Of a stretch of DNA of 64,000 bases, positions 51,098 to 63,166 are shown in pieces; positions within the stretch are counted from its first letter, which is position 1; every line of letters starts with the position of its first letter. The stretch covers positions 3,659,501-3,723,500 of the forward strand of contig JAWNZC010000106.1 in the NCBI GenBank assembly GCA_035771165.1. Direction: 5' to 3'. The position numbers were made by a program, and so were the translations under genes. The notes beneath the pieces were generated by a model. The model had not been told where the DNA came from. It was given only the letters and a program-made list of their open reading frames with translations, and did no database searches. Origin of the DNA: Paragorgia papillata (taxonomy: Eukaryota > Cnidaria > Anthozoa > Scleralcyonacea > Coralliidae).

Positions 51098-52105
51098 TAA
51101 GATCGAATGTTGGATCATAGACTTCCTTAAACACCGGAAGCAGCGAGTCAAATTGGCGGATGACTGTAAATCAGAATGGAGGGATATTCCAGCAGGAGTC
51201 CAGCAGGTGTCCCCCAGGGGACCAAGTTGGGGCCGTGGCTCTTTCTACTAATGATCGATGACATTGACGTCACTAACACTGACATGTGGAAGTTTGTGGA
51301 CGACACCACTATGTCAGAGTGTGTGGAGAGAGGCAATGCGAGCACGATCCAAAATGCAGTGACAGAGTTCTCAGATAAAGCTCATGCTAACAAATTCCAA
51401 ATGAACGAGGCAAAATGTAAAGAGCTCAGGATCTCATTTGCCAGGACCAATCCCCAATTCGAACCGGTGATGGTCAATGAAAAGCCACTGGAGATTGTTC
51501 AACACGCAAAGCTGCTGGGCCTGAACATATCGAGCGACTTAAAATGGAACTTTTATGTATCGGAAACAACCAAGAAGGCTGCACCTCGTTTCTATTTCTT
51601 GGGACAACTCAAAAGAGCTGGCATTCCAATTAAGGAACTTCTGAAATTTTATACTACCTGTATTCGCCCGATCTTTGAATATTCATGCCCAGTTTATCAC
51701 AACTCGCTACCCAAGTATCTATCAGACGACATTGAAAGGCTGCAGAAGAGAGCTCTAAGAATAATCTACCCATGGATGCCTTATACAGATGCACTTGAAG
51801 AAAGTGGTCTGCCTCGCCTCTCCGAACGCAGGCAGCTCTTGACGTGCAAGTTGTTTAATGAGATCACTCGAGACCAATCCCACAAACTCAGATCTCTGCT
51901 ACCATCCGAAAATAAATGTGTATACCAACTAAGACGTAAAAGGCAACTTAACGTTCCAAGAGCCACAACTGATCGGTTTAAGAATTCCTTTATTGTTAGT
52001 AATTGTAAAAATTTTTAATCATTAGGTTTTTGTTTTTTTAAATTTTATAATTGTAAAGTTTTAACGCAATTCAGCCATTATTAGCTGTAAATTTTTTTTA
52101 AACTG
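51098..52105 (+). mobile_element. 5'-truncated non-LTR retrotransposon (RT C-terminal half)
   Basis: It begins with [15 protein letters not shown], then PAGVPQGTKLGPWLF, motif C FVDDTTMSE, LLGLNISSDLKWN and YCCP-like IRPIFEYSCPVYH, and ends KNSFIVSNCKNF at stop 52016-52018. An 11-bp direct repeat (ccagcaggagt / ccagcaggtgt, about 51190) shifts the frame just before VPQG; the rest, 280 codons, is open. The 3' UTR ends aactgaataaag and passes straight into (CTAT)n. CR1/L2-group type. Confidence 0.8.
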
Positions 52106-52765
<660 letters not shown>

Positions 52766-52767
52766 TA

Positions 52768-53050
52768 AGTACTATTTATAAACCGCGCAGGAGGGCTTTA
52801 TCGGATATAAAACACGAGGCGATAGCCGAGTGTTTTAGAGCCGATAAAGCCCGTACTGCAAGGTTTTTAAATGACTTCTAAAAAGAATCACTTCATACGT
52901 TCATTGGCGTAGTAATTTTGAAAATTAAGCTTATCTCAGCCGTTAAAAAAAAGCGAGAAACTTAGAGCGAGTCTATATCACATATATAGATCCGATACGC
53001 TCATGATTTTTCTTTGTGTTTTCCTCATGAATTATTAATGAATTTTAGAA
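52768..53050. repeat. Inverted-repeat arm, right
   Basis: The inverse of 50592-50872, as described there. The two arms enclose the retrotransposon fragment and its microsatellites (about 1.9 kb). Confidence 0.85.
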
Positions 53051-53051
53051 A

Positions 53052-53545
<494 letters not shown>

Positions 53546-53700
53546 AATTTCGCGTGTAAATGGTGTCCACGCATGCCGACATTAGCACCCGGGCTAGCGG
53601 ACAACAATTTGAGGTCTGGATAGGAAGTTACGCTATTATGTCAAATGTATGGAATTTCTACTAACGAATCGCAGACGTCTCTCTCAAGCGTTCCAACTGT

Positions 53701-53919
53701 ATACAAGCATCAAGAATTTCAGTCTCCGGCCCAATTATGATGCACTATGGGATAGAATCAAAGGCCAAGTGTGCACCAATTAAGTCAGTGCCATTGTTGT
53801 GGCTAATGAATATTATTTGCTAACAATGGCACTGACTTAATTGGTGCTCACTTGACCTTTGATTCTATCCCATAGTGCATCATAATTGGGCCGGAAACTG
53901 AAATTCTTGATGCTTGTAT
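53701..53919. mobile_element. Near-perfect palindrome, 98-bp arms
   Basis: The arms 53701-53798 and 53822-53919 differ at about four positions; the loop is 23 bp (gtggctaatg...). The outer ends are atacaagcatcaagaa and its inverse. Non-coding foldback MITE. Confidence 0.85.
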
Positions 53920-53994
53920 TCGCAGGCAAAGACGTTACTAGCATACATGGATAGAATATTTTGCATTCTATTATTTCTTGTCACTCAAATCTTT

Positions 53995-54187
53995 ATGTAA
54001 TGTATTATATACGAAAAAGAAGAAACGCAAATGCCTATTTTGATATCATCCTCATTATCATTTTTGAACACAAACTGCAATATGACAAGAAATAAAAGCT
54101 GAAATCAGAAAATATTTCAACATTTAACTATTCAATCGACACAGAAGTCGTATCTGTAATATCGTCTTTGGGTTTATGGGCACTTTC
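53995..54187. repeat. AAAGTG-family arm
   Basis: It matches the right arm of the 44.2-44.9 kb element (cctcattatcatt ... aaataaaagc ... tttgggtttat) and ends gggcacttt. The following sequence (54229-54350) is the repeat also seen at 35129-35240. Confidence 0.55.
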
Positions 54188-54516
54188 AATAAAGTCACTA
54201 TTGATGTTTTCAAGACATCTGTTAAAGGGCCTTCACTTGAAACTGTGACCATTAAAACTCCTTGTGACACTGGACATTTCATGTTGAGCAATCATAGAGG
54301 CATAAGTGATTTTGTAATGCATGAAACTGTTGTACTCTGCTTATGGTCTCGTCGGAAATCCTTAATCCTTAAATTAAACTCGTAATTGGGAGGTTTAGAT
54401 CCAGTGCGAGCGCGAGTTCGAGTTGGTTCGAGTTTCCCCCCGTTCTATTAAGTCACCGGTACGAAGTAAGATTGCGGATGATATACTTTCTGCAGCTTCT
54501 GTGCCTTACTCAATAG

Positions 54517-54885
54517 ATGTCTCCCGTATTTCCGACCTGGGATTATGATCGACTCGAACTAGATAAGATGCTCGAATTTGGGTGCCGAAGTGAATTTCGC
54601 TTCAGTAAAGATGACATCCCAAGTCTGGCACAAGCCTTGCGTTTGCCCCCAAGGTTTGTATGCCCTAATGGAACGACCGCTACTACAATCGAAGGATTAT
54701 GTATGGTTCTTCGTAGGTTTGCATACCCTTGCCTACAGTGATCTGATCCCAAGATTTGGTAGATCTAAACCTGAAATTTGTCTCGTCGTTAAAGAGGTTA
54801 TGGGCCATGTTTCTGGAACGTCTGGTCATCTTTTAACGACGTTTCAACAAGGTTGGTTGCAACCAACTTTTATGGATCAGTAGGT
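54517..54885 (+). pseudogene. Harbinger transposase, N-terminal part
   Basis: LELDKMLEFGCRSEFRFSKD is followed by IPSLAQALRLPPRFVCPNG and TIEGLCMVLRRFAYPC, then in another frame SDLIPRFGRSKPEICLVV. This is the conserved helical region before the DDE nuclease of HARBI1-like proteins. A frameshift lies near 54735. The nuclease would follow; only its end is left at 56341. Confidence 0.8.
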
Positions 54886-55374
54886 AAGTCCATGCTGCAT
54901 TTAGCTACAGTATTTGCATAAGTTATTTTATCTTGTCTTGATATAGTATTTATATAAATACCCATTCACTAGCTGTACTCTGTACTCTGAATGTACTTCA
55001 CCGATGCTGTCCCACATGCGGTTAGGGTTTAATATACCAAGTTCTCCTAAGTGTCTACGAAGTGAGAGCGAAGAGAGTTTATAAGAGACGTGCTCGTGAA
55101 GGAATTACTCCGAAACAATTCTGGATTGTAGTCGTGATATCTAAGGAAACAGCAAATCTCAAACTTGGAACGGCTGGATTGTGCGATTAAAGCTTCGTCG
55201 ATAGGAAATTCAGAAAATTATTTTGGGGGCGGAAAGCGGTAAAGAATTGCATCAGGCTTTATTTCTCGTCTTCTCGTCCGCCCGCCTCGCCCCCACTTGC
55301 TTTTTAGCGGAAGACGAGAATAATGGCTGATACTTAGGATACCCATTCATCAGCTCGGCTAGCATGCAATGTGA

Positions 55375-56015
55375 AGGTTCTACATTCCTTTATAGAAAGC
55401 TACCTAACATTTTTTTAATTTTCTATTTTAATAAATGCTGTATTAAACTTATTTTTGTGAGAGGAAGGTGTAAGAGGGTCTATCGTAAATATTCTAGGCT
55501 CAAAGAAAAAAACGAATCTTTTAGCAGAGTGTCGGATCAAAATTATGGAATGAAATACCAGAAGATTTAAAGAATCTGAGTAAAAAGGTACTCAAATTAA
55601 AATTGAGGAAAATACTCTTCAGGTTCTGGAAAACGAGGAGATTTACGTTGATTTCACAACATCTTTTTAAAAAAGTTGCTAGTAAACTTGCATTCAAACA
55701 AAACAAAAACTCAGTTCAAAGTCTAAAACAATTAGTTTTGTTAATTAGTATGTATATTAGTCTTGAATCTAGTCTAAAATAGCGATTTAAACAAAAAACA
55801 CACAAAATTATTCTATTAGTGAAGACTGGAGCTAAGTCCGATATTTATTATATTGCATGGATTTAGCTTTAGTCTTAACAGCTATCAATGTACATATTCT
55901 TCTATTTATTATTATAATCAACTACGCTACCAGCCTCAAATAGCGTAGCTACCTGTGGGTTGGTGTACTCTAGTAATGTATAATATATTTGCTATTGGTT
56001 AATAAAATTGGTTAA
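55375..56015 (+). mobile_element. CR1/Jockey-type retrotransposon 3' fragment nested in the Harbinger
   Basis: In the frame open around 55535-55665 it reads LWNEIPEDLKNLSKKV and LRKILFRFW, the C-terminal segment of many non-LTR RT proteins; the preceding KNESFSRV is in another frame. The 3' end carries tandem ttggttaataaaa repeats (55990-56015). Strongly 5'-truncated. Confidence 0.6.
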
Positions 56016-56340
56016 TAAAATCGAAAAGCCAAGCACGAGATGAAGTCAGGTGGTGGAAAGGACATGATAGATATTGGATTGTAGGCTAAAAGGAAGGATG
56101 CACAGCAGAAGCAGAAGTGAAGGAAGCTGCTGGCTAACCTCTACTGTGCGAGTGGGGAAAATAGCCATAAAACAAATGTTTTTGTTTTTTCGAACTTAAA
56201 AATCCTACAAAAATTGAGGATTAATTTACATTGAGTAGGGTCATTAATTATTTTTCTTTTTGTAAACTAAAGATATTAAAATAATTTACCTGTTGGATTG
56301 ATTTCATTTATGTATCATATATTTTCTGTATTTTACAGAA

Positions 56341-56613
56341 GGGAGAAGTCATGATGCTCGTTCTACGGTCAGGGTTAGTAGAACAGCTACAGATCCACAA
56401 CAATACCCCAGATGATCAACCTCTTTGTATTTATGGGGACCCCGCATACCCTCAGAGAGAACACTTGCAGGCACATACAAGCACAACAATCTTTCTGAGG
56501 GTGAGAAATCGTTTAACTCTGCCATGAGGAATGTTAGAGTATCTGTAGAATGGGTGTTTGGATATTTTGCATTTCTTGACTTTAAAAATAATCAGTCAGA
56601 CAAACCACGGTAA
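56341..56613 (+). pseudogene. Harbinger transposase, C-terminal DDE part
   Basis: LCIYGDPAYPQREHLQAH holds the second Asp (GDPAYP) of the DDE_Tnp_4 catalytic set. After a frameshift near 56475, EGEKSFNSAMRNVRVSVEWV supplies the third acidic residue (VEW) and FLDFKNN follows. The usual continuation after FLDFK is missing because the sequence jumps to the antisense Myb-like gene. Confidence 0.8.
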
Positions 56614-56909
56614 GTTTCGTCATACTCTTTTCCCTTTATTCGGGAAGCCAGTGCCTCTTCTTTCTCGTTTTGTTGAAAATTTTTAATCAGTTTTACAAAT
56701 GTACTGTCGCGAACAGCCCTGACTGCGACTCGAAATTTTGGCTGTTCTAACTTACTTAAATTTTCGGCGACGAGTTTCCATGCCTGTCCTCTCTCCTTCG
56801 ACTGTGGTTTGTGCACATAAGGCCCGGCCAGTAACAACTCTCTTATGAAGCAACAATCGTGTTCTGGTTTCCAGATAAACAGGACATTTGGAGGAGTTTT
56901 GCCAGACAT
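56592..56909 (-). pseudogene. Harbinger Myb/SANT-like DNA-binding protein, 3'-truncated
   Basis: From Met at 56909 the frame reads MSGKTPPNVLFIWKPEHD, then CFIRELLLAGPYVHKPQSKE, GQAWKLVAENL and RAVRDSTFVKLI: a trihelix Myb/SANT-like domain with the typical spaced Trp and Leu. Harbinger elements encode such a protein to carry the transposase to the TIRs. The frame stops after KEYDETYRGLSD at the fusion with the transposase gene, so the acidic C-terminus is lost. The frame is open upstream of the Met, but that part is not conserved. Confidence 0.75.
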
Positions 56910-57146
56910 TTCAGACGAAGTAAAGTCGTTCTCTGCGAAACGAAATTTGCTTGAAAACTCGTACTGCATGAACAACTGATTCAGTTCGAATTTTTGACGC
57001 CATTCCCACCATAACTGCGCAGATCTGTTGCACAATAGCAAACTCGAACCCGCACTCGATTTAAACCTCTCTATTAAACCCTTCAGCGCATACTTCAGAA
57101 ATAAAGCAATGTGTATAACTACCGTAAATTCAGTATAATACATTAC

Positions 57147-57410
57147 CTGCACTTTGTCGTAGAAGGCAAGCGCGGAGTTCTTGTTGATTAGAGAGATTCA
57201 TACCACTTTGAGAGAACTGCTTCTGTGTATTAGGCAAAGGATTAAGTCGTAACGAAGTTGGAGTCATAGGATGTTGCAAGAGTGTGGAACTTTGTTGAAG
57301 ATTTGTCTGACCAGGCAAAACAAACGACTGTTGCATCGTTTGTTGGTCGAGTGGCTGTTGATGATTTAGTTGTTGCTGTTGTTGCTGCTGCTGCTGCTGA
57401 ACGTTAGGAC
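57147..57410 (-). CDS. Gln-rich host gene, internal exon with polyQ
   Basis: The acceptor tatttttag (AG at plus 57411-57412) and donor GTAATG (plus 57141-57146) enclose 264 bp. It opens with two bases completing a codon and ends with one base of the next (phase 1 at both borders), compatible with 61108-61234 before it and 33847-34037 after it. A run of ten Gln (mixed CAG/CAA) follows GPNV; the remainder is Gln/Leu/Ser/Pro-rich (QPLDQQTMQQSFVLPGQTN). Such tails occur in bHLH-PAS and coactivator proteins, but no specific gene can be named. Confidence 0.7.
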
Positions 57411-58272
57411 CTAAAAATACAAACAAAATAAATTGAAGAATAGGTTCAAATGTTTTACCTGTGCTCTACATAACAACATTTCATATACGCAAACGTTATT
57501 GCTTATAAAAATAGGCACGCCGAAGCGTGCATGTATTTACTGCTGACTACTCAACTACTACATAAGTGACAAGCAAATTAAAATTTAAATCGAAAAACTC
57601 TTTGTTTGTTTATGCGAGCATGCAGACATTCTTTCTTGGGCGAGGCGAGGCGAGGACAGGAGGAGAACGAACGTCTGCCGTCAAACCCTATACTTGGCTT
57701 TTCGCCCCTTGACACCTGGCATGTAAACAAACTGCAAGGTGACTCGCCTTCGAGGTATCTACACTGGCGAAATAAACGTCTGCTTACAATACTCACCATA
57801 TCGTTAGTTGGCTGCCATTGCTCTGCAATGAAAGGAAACCTCGCGATTTCCTTCTAATCCTATTTAAATATCCAAGGCAGTTGATTTGCCAATTCTTTCA
57901 CTGGCCGCCTTTTGCAGAAGCTCACGCTGATTTCACTGGGGATTTTTCTGCTAAACTGAACCCGTTGAAAGTTGAGCAAAACGGCTCGACTTCACAGCAA
58001 TGACCTTCACTATTTAAACGTCAACTGAACGATTTCGTCTCAACAGAAGCGAAAATATTATTAAACGATCCCAGCCACATTCTGATAATGAAAGTGAAAG
58101 TTAGAAACCGTTGGCCAATCATAATAGAAGCGGAAGTAGCAAAGACATTATAAGCCAATCAGAACATTAGTCCGCCACACGGACTAGAGAATTTATTACA
58201 CGAAAGTGCAATTATTGCACAATACTTCCCATATATGGAGCCTACGCTTCGGGTCTTCGATCACTTCGAAAA

Positions 58273-58527
58273 TTGGTCGATAAAGTCATGCCTACTCCTG
58301 TGCCTGTGGTTGTGTCAAGCACATCACTGATCAACCATATAAGCAACTTACTTGCAAAACCTACCAACACTTTGGCCAAAGGAAAAGCTGGTTTAAAAGA
58401 AAGAACTCGCAAAATCAAACACGAAGATCAACAGCTTAAAGCCTATAAAGAAAGATGCCTCGTTGGACGAAGTGATTTCGGAACCGGGGTTGTTGCGTCA
58501 TTGAATCGCAGTGAAACGTTTACCTAA
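58273..58527 (+). CDS. Hypothetical basic ORF, doubtful
   Basis: 84 codons (first codon TTG-like GTCGAT region, so the start is not real evidence), containing KGKAGLKERTRKIKHEDQQL and GRSDFGTGVVASLN. Hydrophilic and compositionally protein-like, but no family is recognised and there are no neighbours to support it. It could be an exon of a mobile element. Confidence 0.2.
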   Translation: MVDKVMPTPVPVVVSSTSLINHISNLLAKPTNTLAKGKAGLKERTRKIKHEDQQLKAYKERCLVGRSDFGTGVVASLNRSETFT

Positions 58528-59570
58528 GTCCTCTAAATTTGCAAAATATGGATAACAAACACAAAGGTTTCTTCATCAAGAGAGAATGGACGAGTTGCGA
58601 AAGACACGGGAGTTGATGTGCTCAATACATCATAGTTTACATCAGTGGGTTTTATATAAATCAAAAGGAAGCTTGACCTGAAGAGATACAAGAACAAACG
58701 CCATAGTACGTCAAAAAAGTATATACTTTTTAATACAAAGTAACAGCTTGCTGCTTTATAGTCCAACAACTACAAAACGCAAGTAATAATCACTGAATAA
58801 TTCAAAATATCAATGTGTTGAACTGTTTGCATGTCTAGATTTCATGTAGGTGTCGTATTACATTTACCAACGCTTTGGAAACGTGTATATCAAAAGTTGT
58901 TTAAATATTTTCTGTTTGCTTGATATAAATAAATTCTATATTGCATTTATTGACTGAATGTGCCGAATCCAGCACTGTGGTTTTTGTCTGCTGAAAGTGT
59001 TAAGATCGCCGTTGTTATTCGGGAAAACGGACTTGTTTACATGCATCAGCAAATGCTTTATGAACCCCTTCATAAGACAACATATCGACATCGTTCGATT
59101 TGTAATTTAATACTCGCAAATTGAAAATTAAAAGTACCTCGAGTCTCAGTGACATTGCGTCCAAAACTTATATCATTACCAAACGCTTATGCGCGCTGTT
59201 ATGTGCATGGCTATGCAAAGGCTGCAGCAATCGCTAGCGCTGAACAATAGCCCGAGTGAACGCCTACGCAGGCGTCTTGTTTATGAATGGATTGTCCACA
59301 GACTGTACACTCTTCTCCCAAAGCCAACCCCCCCCCCCCCCCCCTAAAGACAGTCTGTTTACAGGCTAGTAGTGGCACTTGTGTAACATAACATACCTGC
59401 TTCGCAGTATAGATACAACAATTACAACCAACAGAAAGAACATTAAAGGGTTGTAGGTTCGATGCATGCCTGGGGCACAGAAACGTTTTGACAATTTGAG
59501 CTCGACAAACGTCTGTTAAAGAATTCTCTAGCTAGGATTGGACAACTACAATTGAGGACAAGGGCTAAGG

Positions 59571-59675
59571 AAAAGAAAGGACTGGGGAATAATCATCTTT
59601 ACTTGCAGCCAGTGGCTAAATTACGAAGGACGCAGATCAATGTGGCTGAGTCGAAGGCATATCAAAGGCGCTCGA
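59571..59675. repeat. Dispersed repeat shared with 37612-37740
   Basis: Same words as the copy at 37.6 kb, with a deletion after agccagtggctaaa. Confidence 0.6.
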
Positions 59676-59830
59676 GACAGCCGCCACACGACACAGGTCT
59701 GACCAAGGTATGATAGGTATTGATTTTACGGAGGGAGGAAAACCGGAAAAACCTAGCGAAAAACCCTCGAAGCGCAGGAGAGATCAACTACAAATCTACT
59801 CACAAGAGTCCCAAGCTCGACAACAGGGTC

Positions 59831-59883
59831 ATTCCCAGACGGTCACCCATCCAAGTACTAACCCAGTCGAACCGGGCTTAACT
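59831..59883 (-). repeat. 5S rRNA-derived fragment (3' half)
   Basis: On the minus strand, ggttagtacttggatgggtg followed by accgtctgggaat matches the 3' half of animal 5S rRNA, including its box C; gttaagcccgg precedes it. The 5' half is not recognisable, so it is a pseudogene or the head/tail of a 5S-derived SINE. Confidence 0.6.
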
Positions 59884-59888
59884 TTTCA

Positions 59889-60400
59889 CCGTAGGGGTGA
59901 GAAGTAGCGCGCTATAACAACACACGCCACCACTAACTGAGGGCGAGTACCTCAAAGCTTTGATACGCCATCATACACAGTAGGCCCCTTTCTTGATATG
60001 CCACACAGTTGGTCCCTTTCTCAATAAGACTCCACATATAGTGGTTCCAGTCTTGATATGTCTCCATATACAGTACTCTCTTGATATGCTACACACAGTA
60101 GGTCCCATTCTTCACATGCCTCCACACACAGTAAGTCCCTTGATATACCCTCACACACGTTAGGTTCCACTCTTGATATCCGTCCACACACAATAGATCT
60201 TATTCTTTGTATGCCTCCACACACAGTATACGTCCCATTTTTGACAAACCGTAGGGGTGAGAAGTAGCGCGCTAACAGCTAGCACACGCCAGCACTAACT
60301 GAGGGCGAGTACCTCAAAGCTTTGATACGCCATCATACACAGTAGGCCCCTTTCTCAATAAGCTCCACATATAGTATATAGTTCCATCCTTGATATGTTT
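59889..60400. repeat. Direct duplication, 359-bp spacing
   Basis: The block from ccgtaggggtgagaagtagc to cagtaggcccctttct at 59889 recurs at 60248, with a few changes and a small deletion in the first copy. Confidence 0.75.
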
Positions 60401-60925
60401 CCATATACAGTACACTCTTGATACGCCACACACAGTATAGGTACCACTCTTGATATGCCTCTACACACAGTAGGTCCCACTCTTGATGTGCCTCCACACA
60501 CAGTACGTCTCACTCTTGATATGCCATCACATAAAGTAGGTCCCACTTTTGACATGCCTTCACATAAAGTAGGTCCCACTTTTGACATGCTTTCACATAA
60601 AGTAGGTCCCACTCTTGACATGCCTTCACATAAAGTAGGTCCCACTCTTGATATGCCTGCACATAAAGTAGGTCCCATTCTTGACATGCCTCCAAACGCA
60701 GTAGATCCCACTGTTAACATGCCGGCACACAAAGTAGGTCCTATTCTTGACATGCCTCCAAACGCAGGTCCCACTTTTGACATGCCTCCACATAAAGTAG
60801 GTCCTTTGTTGATATGTCCCAACATACAGGATGTCCCTTTCTCGATATATCCTACATACAGTAGGTCCATTTCTTAATACGCTCCTACATACGGCAGGTT
60901 CCTTTCGTAATATGCCCAACATGCC
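59985..60925. repeat. 36-bp minisatellite
   Basis: About 20 variants of aaagtaggtcccactcttga followed by (c/t)atgcctccacat run through this block; spacing is mostly 36 bp (33-39). Because 36 is a multiple of three, frames stay open on both strands (GMSRVGPTLCE-type repeats at 60355-60870). Not regarded as a gene. Confidence 0.85.
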
Positions 60926-61107
60926 ATAGTATGGCAATAAAGTCATTAAATCTAAAACTTGTTCACAAACTTAACAGAATCTTATTGCAAACACATCTAA
61001 TTCACCAGCTTTACCTAAGATTCGGTTTAGACCGCCACTCAGGGTAACGGAAATAACTTCACATATACTTCTACTACTCTAGCTGTAGCAAGCTCTAGTC
61101 AACTTAC

Positions 61108-61234
61108 CTGAAAATACTCGTGGGGCTCCCGATAAAACTGAGTGACTCGCCACTGGAAGCTGTGTGCTTTGCGTTGCATTAAATTGATAGGCTTGGGCTG
61201 ATTGTAATAACTGTTGAATAGGAGATTCTTCAAC
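61108..61234 (-). CDS. Gln-rich host gene, internal exon
   Basis: The acceptor cttttttag (AG at plus 61235-61236) and donor GTAAGT (plus 61102-61107) enclose 127 bp, phase 0 in and phase 1 out. It encodes VEESPIQQLLQSAQAYQF and LPVASHSVLSGAPRVFS. IQQLL resembles an LxxLL-type helix, which is only suggestive. Confidence 0.7.
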
Positions 61235-61288
61235 CTAAAAAAAGTCACAAAAAATGCTATAATCAATCAAAAGATAATGAGAAATTGA

Positions 61289-61500
61289 CATTTAAAGTGC
61301 CGGTAAAACGAAAATTAAGTCTGTCTTATTTGAAAGAACACTTAAAATGATAGAGTAAGCTTTTGAGTTTTTCGTTTTCTTGCTTCGTTCTTGAGATATT
61401 GAGATTTGTGTAATATGCAAATTTAACCTCTTAACGTCGCACATTTAACCTCTTAACGTCACACGAGCATAATGACTTATTGAATGTGATATATCTTTGC
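61289..61500. repeat. AAAGTG-family element, partial
   Basis: The start aaagtgccggtaaaacgaaa and attaagtctgtctta resemble the inverse of the right end of the 34134-34557 element. An internal tandem pair of atttaacctcttaacgtc lies at 61421-61460. Confidence 0.5.
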
Positions 61501-61554
61501 AATAGGCCATTTGCACGATGACGTGATATGGCTAAAAGAGATCACTCAAGGGAA

Positions 61555-61761
61555 CCCGTCCAGTCCTTTCGCGGCTTTTCCAAAATATGTCGTCAAATAT
61601 GCTTTTCTAAAAAGCTAGGGGGTAAACCAGATTTATAATTAGGCTTAGGGTTTATGTTGTGGTTAGAGTATGAAACTTGACGACAAATGTGAAAAAAACA
61701 AAAAACAAATTTGACGACATATTTTCGCGAAAATATAATGCCGCGAAAGGACTGGGCGGGA
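61555..61761. mobile_element. MITE with CCCGTCCAGTCCTTTCGCGG ends
   Basis: The left cccgtccagtcctttcgcgg is inverse to the right ccgcgaaaggactgggcggg with one mismatch. Inner arms: atatgtcgtcaaat / atttgacgacatat. About 207 bp. Confidence 0.75.
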
Positions 61762-62025
61762 CCTTTTAAGTCATCCTTTTAGCCGAAACCCTAGAATACT
61801 GGCAAAGCGTTCTAGTAGTTGTAGTCACCCAACGCCATCGTACGTCAACATGAAAATGGTCTATTATCTAATAAAATCATTTGAAACTCCCAGAATACCC
61901 AATCATACAATGCTTCAAGTGATTTCGTTCGATCGCATGGGTATAAGTAATTGATGAAATTCATTCAGATTGTTCCAAGCTACACTGATGAGCTGTAGTA
62001 CAGCGAAACACGAGTCTGTAGATTG

Positions 62026-62028
<3 letters not shown>

Positions 62029-62057
<29 letters not shown>

Positions 62058-62084
62058 CTATATATATATATATATATATATATA
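62029..62084. repeat. (TA)n microsatellite
   Basis: Simple TA repeat with one ACTA break. Confidence 0.95.
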
Positions 62085-62250
62085 CTTTTCCAATACGTTA
62101 TTATGCACGTGTGACGTCAAGTGAGGTATGGAAGAATTGTCAACCCTAATCTTTGTAATCGCAAGGTTACTTTCAACTAAGATAGTTTATTTTTCATTTC
62201 ATAAGCACTTTAGTGTTTAGTGTCCGATATATCGGACGCCAAGAACAAAA

Positions 62251-62938
62251 GTACTAGAAATACATGACCGCAACAACCCCTCGCCCGTTTATATGCATTT
62301 TATTGCATCAAGATTTCTTCCGTTTTTACTCAGCTAAACCTGGTAAATACAAATCTCCTTACGGTTGAACTTTCTTCTGCTTTTGTCACTACAAACACTG
62401 CCAATTCGGCCTACTCGTTTTTCTCGTCGGTTTCTCACTTTTTTCGTTGTCACGAAAGGCATCATTCAGTTTTCTTCAAGATCTAAAAAGCCGTTTGTTT
62501 CAAAATATCTTCATCGTTCTCTCTCGGGTTAAGTAGAATATACCAGAGCAGAATTATTTACCGGCTTTGAACAGTTTCAGGACACATCCTTGTTCTTTCA
62601 GTTACATTTCGGTCGGCATCGTTTTCGGTCTTTATCGTAGTTTTTAGGCTTTTTTTCAGTGGTTTTAAGTCGCATTTATTGTTGCCTCTTCTCGCTGCCA
62701 CATCTCGTCTTAGCCTTCTTTCTTTGGTCTTTCTCCATAGTAATATTAATGTACATTTTAGATGAAACGATTTTTTCTGGCAAAGATTTCTTTCAGCTCA
62801 TGATCGTTGAAAAATTATTTCATAATCCAACCGAACTTATAATTTGCTGACGTAAATTTATATAATTTGAATAATTTAACAGGTTAGTTACCATTTAACA
62901 GTACCCTTCTATCCGAACCGCGCAAGTTGTGGATTTGA
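62251..62938. repeat. Dispersed repeat copy 2 (pair with 49016-49936)
   Basis: Same start (agaaatacatgaccgcaaca) and end (gcgcaagttgtggatttga) as the copy at 49.0 kb, about 90 percent identical where alignable. The sequence after it (ccacgcatgccgagattagc) recurs at about 53565 and 37520. Confidence 0.75.
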
Positions 62939-63166
62939 TAAATATATACTTTCAGGTTTACATCTCGCGTGTAATTTCGCATGTCCACGCATGCCGAGAT
63001 TAGCACCCTCACCGGGCTCCAGGCCTTCGGCCCAACGCCTGGGCTCAGGGATAAAGAGGGAATGAAGCGAAAACAATAGAAGAACAAAGAACAGGAATAA
63101 ATTTTAAGCGTTAAAGGGATAAATCCGATCAGTGGCTTAAATGCGTGCAATACACATTTTACTTAC

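Larger units (their letters stand above)
54384..57076. mobile_element. Harbinger DNA transposon, defective
   Basis: The left end gggaggtttagatc followed by cagtgcgagcgcgagttcgag and the right end ctcgaacccgcactcgat followed by ttaaacctct form imperfect TIRs of about 30 bp. Inside are a PIF/Harbinger transposase on the plus strand and a Myb/SANT-like gene on the minus strand, the convergent two-gene plan of Harbingers. An internal deletion near 56615 fuses the 3' ends of both genes, and a retrotransposon fragment sits between the transposase halves. It lies in the large intron, 70 bp from an exon of the Gln-rich gene. Confidence 0.8.
57413..61105. other. Intron of the Gln-rich gene
   Basis: 3.7 kb with an unrecognised 84-codon frame (58273-58527), a poly-C run (about 59329-59344), a repeat shared with 37.6 kb, a 5S-like fragment and a minisatellite, listed separately. 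Nothing else is recognised. Confidence 0.5.

Noticed and set aside
60355..60870. 171-codon repetitive protein, or CRISPR-like array
   Set aside because: 36-bp minisatellite with degenerate units and no constant-repeat/unique-spacer structure; open frames follow from the period.
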